64,000 nt of DNA from Pristionchus mayeri (taxonomy: Eukaryota; Nematoda; Chromadorea; Rhabditida; Neodiplogasteridae): NCBI GenBank assembly GCA_036245805.1, contig BTRK01000001.1, forward strand, positions 5,084,001 to 5,148,000, given 5' to 3'. A program made the position numbers and the translations under genes. Positions 47,341 to 58,891 of this stretch are shown piece by piece; the stretch's first letter is position 1; each line of letters begins with the position of its first letter. Below the pieces are notes generated by a model. The model searched no databases, was not told the origin of the DNA, and worked only from the letters and a program-made list of their open reading frames with translations.

Positions 47341-50300
47341 TCAGCAATCTTTGTTGCGTACTGAGCACGGTGCATATTGGCAGATGTACGGAAAGCCCAG
47401 TTGGCAGTTGCCGGCGCCCCTGAATTTTCATAATTAATGTTTTTTTTAAAATTTGAACGCATTATATCATAACAATGGTGTGTATTCTGAGTTCTGTATT
47501 TGTACTAAACTACAAATCAACTCATCAAAGAGAGGAAACACTCTCACCAAGGCTGATTCCACTTGACTCCATCCTCGTAGGCACATTTTGCGACTGAATT
47601 GTTGATTGGCTCATTCTCATCCCAGTTCGTGTAAGGATCAGTTGACTGCAATTATTTTTGAATTATTCTTCTGAGTCAGAATTACCCTTACTCCATCTTC
47701 CCATATCCATTTGCCACTGTCCGATTTCTCGTATCCGATCCAGAAGTAGTCCGATTTCGCTGAGCTCATCACTAAAAATACGTCATTTCTGAGATATTAA
47801 ATGTTGTAAAAAGTTGTTTTGTGTCAACCTTGCGCGTTATCAATACAAGACATATAGTCTTACTTTGCTGAAGGAATGCGCCCTTCTGTACATCATGAAT
47901 CACAGCCAGAATTCCTCCTTCATTAGCACATGTCGACTTGGCCTTGTTGAAAGGAACGCCCGCCGGGTTAGCACGATAGCAACCACCTGAGTAATAAACA
48001 TTCACAATACGAATTGTTGTGTTGTTATTTAGATTTGTTAGATATTGTTATGTATGAGCGTGGTGAGAGTGGAAGTAATAGAGAGAGTTTATTACAATAC
48101 GGGACAATGGTAATTATGGAAGATAGAGAGTAGTAAATAGGAGAGAGGTGGTTGTATAAGGTAGTGTCGCATCCCTATACTACACGGGTCACCTACACGG
48201 CTAGTAGGGAGCGACCGGCCTAACAACCACCCAACATCACGGGGAGAGACAAGACAGGTCTCTCTAGAAGGGCGCGGGAGTAACGGCAAGCTATTCCCAG
48301 CCAGGCGGAATCATATTACTTGCGAAACGGGTAATAGATGACTACGGTAAGTGAGTGCGGCTGTGTCAGACTTATGATCTAGCCTCGTACACAGCATATA
48401 TATTAATTCAGATGTTGTAATTTCATAAAAAAATGCAGTTCTAACCAGATGACTTGATTGCCGGATCGCTTCCTCCATACGCGGTCTTGTCCCTTGCACA
48501 GAAGCAGTTTGCTGCAAAAAAAAAATCTTTTGAGCAAAAACTCTCGATTCACCATGCTCACTCCCTTTCTCGGACATACGAGAGAGAATCACGAAATGAG
48601 AGTACGAGATTTTTTTGGGCAGCCCGCGTTGACGACTCCACGCTCTTTGAACTGATTGGGCGCATCGAGATTTGTCTTCCTAAATTGTTATCAATCGTAA
48701 ACTCTGTTCATTGTTTTTGAATCACTTGGTTAAAAAAATATAAAGTAACTTCTTAAGAAAGTCAGAATCTATTCTTACGGATCCGAGTCTGTCATGTAGT
48801 AGACCACTTGGCGGGCTCCAACTCTTTCGGGATTTCTTGTCAGCCCATCCTTGAACATATTGAGAGCCGCAGCGAAAGCGCTACAATGGATCAGTGCGTG
48901 CTCAATCAGTTTAAATTGTTAATTTTAATGGTAGTCTGAGTTCCATCACGTTCTCAGATCTCCCATAACTGTGGAAGAACCTTGTAGAATGAATACAATG
49001 GTTTTCCAATTCTCAACAACTGTTGCAGGTCTTACGCAACGACATCGATTTCCTTCACTCCTCTCTTGATTGAAGCCTTTCCTTGCATCGTGTCGCTGTT
49101 GGTCATGTTGAGGTCATACAGAATCTGGAATCAAGAACATCGTGTCTTATGAAACAAATTTGCAAAATACATATACTGATTTTTTTGACTTATTATGAAT
49201 ATTTATTTCGAACATATATATTTAAACAACATCTCTAACCGTTGCACTGTCAGCCATGCTAATAACGCCGACTCTTGAATAGAATGGCGCGCTTGAGTCA
49301 GTGATGAGAAAATTGTTGACCCCATCGCTAAGGAAGGATTCGATCAAACTTTCTGCCTACAAAAAGGAAATTTTTATGCAGTATCCCTCTCGAATTTAAA
49401 GTTTCAACTTTACTAACGCCTTCCAGAGCAGTCTTTCCCATCGCCTCTGATGTATCCAGAATAACCACAAGGTCCACCCAAATTTGGTTGTAGTCCCAAC
49501 CAAGTGGAAGCCCGAACTTTGTCGGGCAGTTGCAGTAAGTGCCTGCTGAGGTGGTTTGAGAACTTCGGATTCGGGAGTGAAATGATGTGAAAAAATATAT
49601 ACTTTGATAGGAGGTACTTGGCGTTGTTAGTAGAACATCGCTTTTTGTAGTCCTGGTAGAAGGTGGATGATATATCGTGGTAGGTGCGGTTGAGGGGAGG
49701 TGATAGGCCGTTGTGGGAGCAGTAGATGGGACGTTGGAAGCTGTGGTTTGCCTGGTAGAAGGCCCATTGGTAGTTGAGGTTATGGTAGGCACACTTGTAG
49801 GTGTGGTAGCTGAAATTATGTAATCTTCTTTCAAAGCATTGCATGAACATCGTAAGTCAAACCATATGTATGTATGTGATCTTTGGGACATGACAGAGTG
49901 GTTTCACAGTTTTCATGGCCCTTATACATGAAAATTCATAAAAATTACATCACTGATAAGTGCTTACCAGTTGTAATCATTTTATACCAACCACGAAGTT
50001 GTATCACCATAGTGAACATTTCGAGTTGAGAGTTGCTCTATTTCGACTTTCGCTTTTGTCGTTGCGGTTCTGTCATACCCCCTTATCTTATGTTATGATA
50101 TAACTAATTTCGGTCGCTCCGGGGGCATTTCCAGCGACCGAATTGAGTACCGTGGATGATGTCATAGTTCAATGAGCTTACGGTATAGTGGATACGATTT
50201 GATTGTGAATTGTAAGGCGAATGCATCCCTGCTTCCCTCTTTCTTCGTCCAGTCGAGACGAATAATGCTGGAATAGAAGCCGCCGTACCCTTTCGAGATT

Positions 50301-53300
50301 TGGGAATCCCCGAAGAGTCTGCAATATGTCCTTGTTTTAGTGATTAAAGAATGACTGTCAGCAAAGTAGAAATTTTGACGTTGTCATAACCATGACCGAC
50401 CTTTGTACAACCATAAGAGATTCTGAAAATTTCAAATGCGTATCTCTATTTTGAACCGAGTTATCATTAGTTGGCAAGGAGGGCTTGAATGGAAGGGACG
50501 TGCGGGAATTCAAATATCTAGAAGATTTTTCAAAAACTTGTGGGATTCGAACCCGCAACCTTCCGATTACGCGGCGACTGCTTTACCACTGAACTGTGCG
50601 ATTGACCTTTGCCTATCCTCTTAGTTCGCGCTATGATCGTTGGATCATTGTCTGGGTCATGGTTATGACAGCGTCAAAAATTTAACTTTGCTGACACTCC
50701 TTCTTTAACTACCGGAATTGATAATTCAAAAAATATATAATAAAAACAACCTCATCTCGTCAGTACCAATAGTGAGATTGATGGAGTCAGCCTCATATAA
50801 AACATCATAATATCCCCAGACCGTGACGGCGAATCCTCTAAATTGAGTCTTTGTATAGGGTTCAATTTCAATTTCGTAATTGTGATGTTCACTAAAAATA
50901 TTACAAAGTTGTGGGTATCCTGGGATACACGTTACTCACTCCCCAAATACTCCGTTCCCAGTTTTACCAAAAGTTAATCTTGCCCAAAGGTGTTTCCCCT
51001 CGACCAATCGTTATCACACAATGTAAAGGGTTGGCAAACCTAGGGTCGCCGAAGTATGTGTCAGCATGGATGCCGCTGATTGGAGGCACAAGCGTGTACA
51101 GCGAATTTCCGACTGACGGGACGAAGATCTTGCAGCCGACGTATCCTTCAAGTGTTTCAGTGGAATAATATCAATGGGCCAGGTCCAGATAGGCTATTGA
51201 GTAATGCTGCCTTCGCATGACGCAACAGTTCTCATCCGACCTAATACCTGACAAGGTATCTTCATTCAAAACATTCTCTCGTAATTGTGTGTGTCTGTGT
51301 GTGAGGTACAATTCCCTCTCCTTATATTGTGAAATTAAGGGTAACATATCCCTACCTTGTCTATAACAGCATCCCTACCTTGTCTCGTATTACGAGTAAT
51401 CGTCTGACTCTCTACAAATCTTATGCTCTCTCGCTTTCTCTGGCCGGCGAGAGAGTTTGTGATATGAGGAGTCGGACGATTGCTCCGAATTACCACCCCT
51501 ACCGTTAAAGATCCCCCGCAGGGAACCATTTTTTTTTTAATTCGCTGTAAGGGCTTGAACAGAGGGAAAATCAATCCCCTTACGCGCAATTTCAAAAAAT
51601 AACAGTATCATACGGTATATCGATTACCAGACGGGTGCTGCACAATGCATGTATTTTCGGGTCATGGTCGATAATTTTGTCGTGGTAGGTCAAGACTCAG
51701 TACCGTACCCAATCTATCGTACAGTACCCACAGGTACCGTATGACGCTACCGTAATCCAGATTATCGCGAACTGTCTTTATTTTCGAAAAAGTAAAAATA
51801 CCGTACATAATCGATCCTACAGTACCCATACCGTAATCCTCTGTACATGACCCCTTGCTACCGTAATCCAAACCACTGCGGTCAATCGTAAACTGACTTT
51901 TTTCCAAAACATTTTTCATTGAGTTGATTCTTGCTCTATACCGTACCCAATTGATCGTACAGTACCCCAGATACCGTATACTGCTACCGTAACTCCGATT
52001 ATCGCAAACTAACTTTATTTTTTTAAGTCCTGGCACCGTGACCAATCGATTATACAGTACCCAAGTAACTACTGTAACCCAGTTCCTTGGGTCAGATCCA
52101 GTTCCTTGGGTCAAACATTTGTCTAAAAATCCAAAATAGATTTTAAAATTATTTTAAAACATCCTACCGTATATGTGATTAAAGCATTATCATTTTATCA
52201 ATTTTGGATTTTTAGATAAATGTTTGAAATTTTTTAGAAAAAATGTTTGACTCAAGGAACTGGATCTGACCCAAGGAACTGGGTTACGGTAGTTACTTGT
52301 TCGCTGTATAATCGATTGGGAATGGCACCAGGACTTTTTTAAAATAAAGTTAGTTTGTGATAATCGGGGTTACGGTAGTGGTATACGGTATCTGGGGGGT
52401 TCTGTACGATCGATTGGGTACGGTGCTAAGTCTTGACCTACTATGATACAATTATCGACCATAACCCGAAAATACATGCTTTGTGAAGCACCCGTCTGGT
52501 AATCGATATACTGTATGATACTGTAAAATTTTTGAAATTGCTCGTAAGGGGATTGATTTTCCCTCTGTTCAAGCCCTTACAGCGAATTCAAAAAAAGGTT
52601 TAATATTGAAATGGCAAGTGCAAACATATCAGCATGAAACTTGCCTGGCGAAACGTATACAGTATTCGAGTCCATGGCCATTTGAGATTGACCATCTAAA
52701 ATGTAAAGATATCTTGAAACATAATTACGATTAACGATTATGATACTTTTCCACTGAACTGTAACTCACAATCATCGCTCACTGTGACGTATTGATCGGG
52801 CGAGCCCATCTTGAAGAAAACCGTTGTTATGGGAGAGTTGATGGTAATGGCTGTTGAACCAAGTGTGGAGCCGTAACTGAATCAACATACATTATATTCG
52901 TGAAACGACGCTACTAGTTTTATGAATTGCACGCTTGTTTGGAAACCTTTGTCCGTTATGTGTACTGGTGTTAACGAGTTTCGTGTGGGAGAAAACTGTA
53001 AACATATGAACATCACATGCTGCGTACCTTGTTTTCTAAAAACAGAGCCCGGGTTCCCCTTTTTTAAAAAAAAATGTTATTAATAATATTACTAGTATAT
53101 TATTGTTATTGCTACCGTGTCATCATAGTCCGAGGTTCCGTGTGCGAAGCCAGTGAATCGCACAGCTCCAGTAGTTGACAGGATGGTTACTCGTCTTTTC
53201 TCGTCTCCCGGAATTTTCATCGTCTTTCCCGGTATGATGCTGATCACTTCCGAGTCGGAGTTGTCTGAAATAATTCAGATTGAGCTTCGAAATGTGAATA

Positions 53301-56300
53301 ACCCAAAAATGGAGCCCCCCCCCCACAGCATGGGTGATTAGCCCCCGCATAGTTCGCTAATATAGGGTCAGAGATAATGCTGAATTGACGACAAAACCTG
53401 CCTTGTTGTGAGATCCGAATACTACTTTCTCTCTCTATCTCTGCTCTGACAGCTGGTAAGAAAAAATATGATTGCAAAATTGAGAAATTATCAACCTCGC
53501 GCTAATTCAAATGGATCTGATACACAACGAAATCCGGGTTGAGATATAAAGTGAACAGAACCTACACACCGGCGCCTTTCTCCACGGCGTAGAATGCAAA
53601 TGAGGGATTCGCAGGCCCGGTGTTGTTCAGTTGATAACGGCCTCCCTATAATTTTTTTTCGCGTCATACGCATATTATGGAAGGTATATGAGAGAGTTTC
53701 AACTCAGTGAACATATTTGTCGCTAGGCCAAAAATCGAAAATTCCTCCTAAATGTGCATACATGTAGTACTCGGTGAGTGTAGTTCAGCCGTGGCCCATT
53801 TAGTGCTCTAAATCAATTGTTGAGAAATGGGACGCACTTTAGTTCGAAAACGTCATTTTGTGAAATTTACCATTTCGCTACCGATCCGAACGGCTGTTAT
53901 CTCAAGAAAATAGGAATTATTATGGTGATCATGCATGCCAAGTTTCATAATTATGGGATTCGAAATCTATGAGGAACATCAAAATTTCGAAAAAGAATTG
54001 CCAATTTTAATTTACAGCTCCTTCGGATGATATGAGATGTTGCATGTTTGTCATCACCAGAGAAGACGATCATTCATTGCTCGCTAATACCCTAGATAAG
54101 AGGAAGAAGGAGAGCTCAGTACCGTGGTATTGCCACTCGAGAAGATGTGGTTCTTTCTCGCTCTTCTCTTTCTGCCAGCAGTGGTATACTGTCGAGTGAC
54201 ATTCGATAATTCAGAAGTGCTGGACAATGTGGACCTCCAGGGCACGAATATTGTGGGTTGCTCAGTGGCTGTTTAACTATATCATTCATTTGAAATTGTA
54301 TTTTTTATCATCATTCATTTGAAATTGTATTGTAAGAATTTGTGAGCAATAAGTGGTTGAGAGATAAATTTTGTATCAAGAAATAGTATTTCTGTTTCTA
54401 TCAATGATATTTAACTTCAGGCCTCTTTCCGATGTTCTAATGGTTGTCGAGTTTTCTCGCCCATGCTCTCCGAGACGATTATCATCACGGATGCTAATTA
54501 CTACCGAGTGAAAAGGTTTTTATATTTTTTTTCTGAAATACAATTAATATTTTAGTTTGAATGACCTTCGAAAGAGTTTTGGGTTCGAGCTGCCGGTGAG
54601 CGTATATTTTAAAATATCGTATTGTATTTCAAAATAAAAACAAATACATATGAGAGACTTTTTAGACTTTTTGATTCAGTGAACATATGTTTGGCACTAG
54701 GCCAAAATTCGAATTCCTCCTAAATATGCATGTAGTACTCGGTGAGTGTAGTTCAGCCGTGGCCCATTTAGTGCTCTAAATCAATTGTTGAGAAATGGGA
54801 CGCACTTTAGTTCGAAAACGTCAATTTGTGAAATTTACCATTTTGCTACCGATCCGAACGGCTGTTATCTCAAAAAATAGGAAATATTATGGTGATCATG
54901 CATGCCAAGTTTCATAATTATGGGATTCGAAATCTATGAGGAACATCAAAATTTCGAAAAAGAATTGCCAATTTTAATTTGCAGCTCCTTCGGATGATAT
55001 GAGATTGACACGTTCTATTGTTGCTATATATAGCGCAGGATGAGTACTGCTTAATAATAAAAATAAACGAAAATAAAAAATACAGTTTCTGAGAATTCGA
55101 CAAAAAACGGAGGTCAACTTGAAATAAGTCAGTTCGTAATAAAATTTTAGACTACCGTATCCTGCCGTGAAAGATCCTCGCAAATTCGTGAAAATTAATG
55201 CATTTTTTAATCCTTTGGGATTTGAATGTTTGAGTGTAGAACCTAACTGAAACATACTATAGAACAACTGAAATCGTTCGCTAAAGTACTGAAATCGACG
55301 AGAGGCTTTGAAACTTGTGCAATGTGCATTTTCTCAATTGCCTGAAATATTGGCCCACAACTTTTTCCATGAATTTTCATATAAATCGCCACAACCTGAT
55401 CCGATATTACGATTTCAACTCATCTGAAGCGACATTGGTCAATTTTCGCAATTTGAAAAATACACCATTACATAAGTCGATTTCAGCACTTTAACGAACG
55501 ATTTCACTTGCTCTATAGTTTGTTCCAGTTAGGTTCTACACTCAAACATTCAAATCCCAAAGGATTAAAAAATTCATTTATTTTCACGAATTTGCGAGGT
55601 CTGAAATTTTATGACGAACTGACTTATTTCAAGTTAACCTCCGTTTTTTGTCGAATTCTCAGAAACTGTATTTTTTATTTTCGTTTATTTTTATTATTAA
55701 GCAGTACTCATCCCGCGCTATATATAGCAACAATAGAACGTGTCAATCTCATATCATCCGAAGGAGCTGCAAATTAAAATTGGCAATTCTTTTTCGAAAT
55801 TTTGATGTTCCTCATAGATTTCGAATCCCATAATTATGAAACTTGGCATGCATGATCACCATAATATTTCCTATTTTTTGAGATAACAGCCGTTCGGATC
55901 GGTAGCAAAATGGTAAATTTCACAAATTGACGTTTCCGAACTAAAGTGCGTCCCATTTCTCAACAATTGATTTAGAGCACTAAATGGGCCACGGCTGAAC
56001 TACACTCACCGAGTACTACATGCATATTTAGGAGGAATTCGAATTTTGGCCTAGTGCCAAACATATGTTCACTGAATCAAAAAGTCTAAAAAGTCTCTCA
56101 TATGTATTTGTTTTTATTTTGAAATACAATACGATATTTTAAAATATACGCTCACCGGCAGCTCGAACCCAAAACTCTTTCGAAGGTCATTCAAACTAAA
56201 ATATTAATTGTATTTCAGAAAAAAAATATAAAAACCTTTTCACTCGGTAGTAATTAGCATCCGTGATGATAATCGTCTCGGAGAGCATGGGCGAGAAAAC

Positions 56301-56606
56301 TCGACAACCATTAGAACATCGGAAAGAGGCCTGAAGTTAAATATCATTGATAGAAACAGAAATACTATTTCTTGATACAAAATTTATCTCTCAACCACTT
56401 ATTGCTCACAAATTCTTACAATACAATTTCAAATGAATGATGATAAAAAATACAATTTCAAATGAATGATATAGTTAAACAGCCACTGAGCAACCCACAA
56501 TATTCGTGCCCTGGAGGTCCACATTGTCCAGCACTTCTGAATTATCGAATGTCACTCGACAGTATACCACTGCTGGCAGAAAGAGAAGAGCGAGAAAGAA
56601 CCACAT
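47341..56606 (-). CDS. Secreted fusion protein: CUB-like, Thr-rich linker, vWA, C-type lectin (paralog 3)
   Basis: Twenty-one exons join to 745 residues: 56499-56606, 56236-56330, 56156-56195, 53570-53645, 53116-53264, 53028-53035, 52770-52876, 52645-52695, 51040-51145, 50751-50891, 50182-50318, 49418-49809, 49240-49356, 49036-49124, 48779-48880, 48606-48679, 48446-48511, 47864-47986, 47692-47771, 47548-47645, 47341-47419. Signal peptide MWFFLALLFLPAVVYC; CUB-like part as in paralogs 1 and 2 (FRCSNGCRVFSP, YVGCKIFVPSVG, SKGYGGFYSS); a Thr/Ser/Pro linker; a vWA domain with WVDLVVILDTSEAMG and VVYYMTDSD; then NCFC and a lectin domain with GGCYRAN, FWIGYEK, NWDENEPINN, KWNQPW and GNCQLGFPYICQY. 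vWA plus lectin pairing is known in C. elegans clec-60-type proteins. The MIDAS motif lacks its second Ser. One intron uses a GC donor (CAG/GCAAGT at 52644). The join from exon 11 to the Thr-rich exon is inferred from phase. Confidence 0.8.
48040..48330. other. Unexplained GC-richer insertion in a lectin-gene intron
   Basis: Base composition differs from the flanking intron, with blocks such as CACCTACACGGCTAGTAGGG and GGGGAGAGACAAGACAGG. It could be a solo LTR or other relic, but no terminal repeat or target duplication was confirmed. Confidence 0.25.
50336..50713. mobile_element. Inverted-repeat element carrying a tRNA-like core
   Basis: TTAAAGAATGACTGTCAGCA and the inverted TGCTGACACTCCTTCTTTAA mark the ends; inner ends share GTTATGACA.CGTCAAAA.TT. 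Its interior on the minus strand has a pol III B-box-like GGTTCGAATCC and an A-box-like CGCACAGTTCAGTGG in tRNA spacing. The T stem has a mismatch and the anticodon loop is not standard, so it is a tRNA-derived element and not a working tRNA gene. It sits in a CUB-like intron. Confidence 0.6.
51536..52588. mobile_element. Foldback element of 1.05 kb
   Basis: TTCGCTGTAAGGGCTTGAAC at 51541 returns inverted at about 52585; arms include repeated TACCGTA and GATCGATTGGGTACGG blocks and meet near 52060. It lies in the intron downstream of the GC-donor exon. Confidence 0.8.
53686..54031. repeat. Partial direct copy of a foldback arm
   Basis: Repeats the sequence of 54650-55005 (for example ATGTAGTACTCGGTGAGTGT and GTGGCCCATTTAGTGCTCTA) with a few changes, then stops where the copied exon block starts at 54032. 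Confidence 0.8.
54032..54640 (+). pseudogene. Inverted copy of exons 1-3 of the CUB-like/vWA/lectin gene
   Basis: Plus-strand copy with ATG at 54145, the same signal peptide exon, FRCSNGCRVFSP exon and short third exon with intact splice borders, mirror image of 56110-56708. It is followed by a foldback element instead of exon 4, so it would give only a signal peptide and about 67 further residues. No coding difference from the real exons was noticed. Confidence 0.78.
54650..56110. mobile_element. Foldback element at the centre of the exon duplication
   Basis: Arms of about 700 bases meet near 55380: ATGAGAGACTTTTTAGACTT at 54651 returns inverted at 56090-56108, and the GCTATATATAGC block appears on both sides. 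A third, partial copy of one arm lies at 53686-54031. Confidence 0.85.
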
Positions 56607-56708
56607 CTTCTCGAGTGGCAATACCACGGTACTGAGCTCTCCTTCTTCCTCTTATCTAGGGTATTAGCGAGCAATGAATGATCGTCTTCTCTGGTGATGA
56701 CAAACATG

Positions 56709-57034
56709 CAACATATATTGATTTTTCGAATATTTCCTGATCTTTTCTAGATTATTTCCCTCTGTTCTCGAGCACGAATGATGCATATTTGAGTTGTAAG
56801 AACTAAGTAATCACATGTTTTGTTACTAGCATTTCCAACATTCCTCTTCCCTTATCAGTGATGTACGCAGTACGCATCACTCAGATCGGAAGGGTTTAGC
56901 GCGATTTAGGCTTGGCTCTTCTCTTATCTGTACACGTTATCATAACGTTTTAAAGGGGAAGTAAAGACAAAATTAAAATTGTGAAGCTTTCATATGCACT
57001 CCCTAGATCTTCCCAACGATATGTTTTTTTGACA
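56709..57034. other. 5' flank of the fusion gene with a MITE fragment
   Basis: Presumed promoter region. 56950-57032 is an inverted fragment of the TTAA-ended MITE (GAAGCTTTCATATGCACTCC and ATCTTCCCAACGAT). Confidence 0.45.
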
Positions 57035-57286
57035 TTAAAGGAGGAGTAAAAACAAAAGCGCGCCCACTTGAAATATGTTTCAATTAGAGGAGATTGCTCT
57101 TCAATTCGCGTGCTATCTCGCTCGTTGCCTGAGCTTTCCCTGATTTGGATCCCCGCCAACTACCGATAGCTCTATTCGTAATGGAGCTATCAATGTGACA
57201 ATTTCGGAGCTTCTTATCGTTGTGGAGCTCTAGGCAGTGTATATGATAGCTTTAAAAAATGAATTTTGAGTTTACTCCTTCTTTAA
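57035..57286. repeat. MITE with TTAAAGGAGGAGTAAA ends
   Basis: Begins TTAAAGGAGGAGTAAA and ends TTTACTCCTTCTTTAA. Shares its whole interior (GAGCTTTCCCTGATTTGG, CCCGCCAACTAC) with 62928-63178 and in pieces with 56950-57032 and 58440-58600. TTAA at both ends suggests TTAA targeting. Confidence 0.75.
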
Positions 57287-57349
57287 GGATTGCACGTGAT
57301 CTGTGGCGGTGCCCACCCGGAAGTGGATGTGGGTCCGCCACATTGGAAA

Positions 57350-58420
57350 GAACTAGGACGTACATATGAGCCCGTTTGCCTAAGGATCGAGCAAGACCCG
57401 GCACAGTACAAAAATCTGATTTCTCCGAAATTATGTATTTTGGGGTTATTTCAGGTGCTGATAACGATGGGCGCATCCATTTTGTCCCCAGAGTTGACGT
57501 TGGTTCCAGACGACGTCTCATCGAAAACACATTGTCTACTATAACGCTGCTCTCGAATGTGCTAAAATGACGTGGACATGGTTTCCGTGGTAGAATTTCA
57601 TACCGGTTACGCCTATCTACTCCATTTTTTCATGAATAATTAACATAATATTTAAAATCTATCTCTTCTCAGAGGCAAAAGTGACCTTAGCGAGTTTCAT
57701 GGTTAGAAGCGGCGTGAAGAGAGGATTCAGAATCTCTATTTTCGCCCACTTTCATGCATCGAGTTTTATTATTGCCAAAATTTAGTGATTCCAAATGTGG
57801 GCAATCATAGACGCTGCATGCCTCCTCTCTCTTCCCTTCCTCGAGAGAAGCGAGAGAGAGCGCAGATGCGAGAGAGTGCAGAGAGGGGAGAGAACTGCCA
57901 GGGGGTAAACATACGAGGAAAGGGAGAGGAGGGTAGAAGCTGCTACGTTTGCTCACTTTTGGTATCACTAAATTTTGGCAATAATAAAACTCGATGCATG
58001 AAACTGGACGAAAATAGAGATTCTGAATCCTCTCTTCACGCCGCTTCTAACCATGTAATTCGCTAAGGTCACTTTTGTCTATGAGAAAAGATAGATTTTA
58101 AAAATTTATTTTAAATATTCATGAAAAATGAAGTAGATTGGCGTAATCAGTATGAAATTCTACCCCGGAAACCATGTCCACGTAAATTTAGCACATTCCG
58201 AAGAGGCGAAATACGCGAAAACCTGTTGTCGACGTGATGCCGTCTGGAGCCAACGTCAACTCTGGGGACAAAATGGATGCGTCCATCGTTTTCAGCCCAT
58301 GAAATAACCCCAAAGTACAAAGTTGCAGAAAATCAAGATTTTATAAAAGCTGTGCCAGAACAATCCTAATTTGCCCGATTCCTAGACAAACGGCCTCATA
58401 TGAATTCTTCAAAAAATTGA
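57350..58420. mobile_element. Foldback element of 1.1 kb
   Basis: CATATGAGCCCGTTTGCCTA near 57365 returns inverted (diverged) near 58395; GGTTATTTCA, CCATTTTGTCCCCAGAGTTG and the AGTTTTATTATTGCCAAAAT block all pair. The centre is near 57880 in a GAGAGAG/CTCTCTC-rich segment. Confidence 0.78.
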
Positions 58421-58889
58421 ATTTTTCCTTCGCTCCTCATTTAATATATCCATACCGAACAGAGCTATCGGCTGCGAGCCAAGTCAGGGAAAGCTCAGGC
58501 AACGAGCGAGAGATCATGCGGCTTTAAGAGAGAGTTCTCTCCATAATTGAAACAGATTTCAACCGCGCGCGCGGTTGCTTTTACCCCTCATTTTTAAAGA
58601 TGAACAATATTAAGTCAAACAAATGTCAATTAATAAACAATTAAGATAAACATTTAAAGATAAACCTTAAACAATTAAGATAAACATTTAAAGATAAATC
58701 TTAAAAGAAAAAAACAATATTTCTGTAATAATTGTTCCTGGCAATCCAGATATTTTATTCATTCTCTTTTGACTATGTTCAACCGTTCAAAGTACACTTA
58801 TCCTCGGCCTCTACGCCCGTGCCTTGCTACACCGCTTAACTACAGAATGGATATTACATAAACTGCCCATTTTCTGTGGATATTGTAAG
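58421..58889. other. Stretch with MITE remnant and short tandem repeat
   Basis: 58440-58600 is a diverged, inverted copy of the TTAA-ended MITE. 58634-58705 holds two copies of a 37-base AT-rich unit (AATTAAGATAAACATTTAAA). No gene is supported. Confidence 0.5.
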
Positions 58890-58891
58890 TA

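Noticed and set aside
49860..50040. Separate start of a vWA-lectin gene at an ATG near 50010
   Set aside because: The frame has an upstream stop and no signal peptide, while the exon at 50182-50318 joins the Thr-rich exon in phase; kept only as an alternative in the fusion finding.
50500..50610. A tRNA gene on the minus strand
   Set aside because: The TTCGAAT loop and box motifs are present, but the T stem has a mismatch and the anticodon loop lacks the usual T before the anticodon; treated as a tRNA-derived element.
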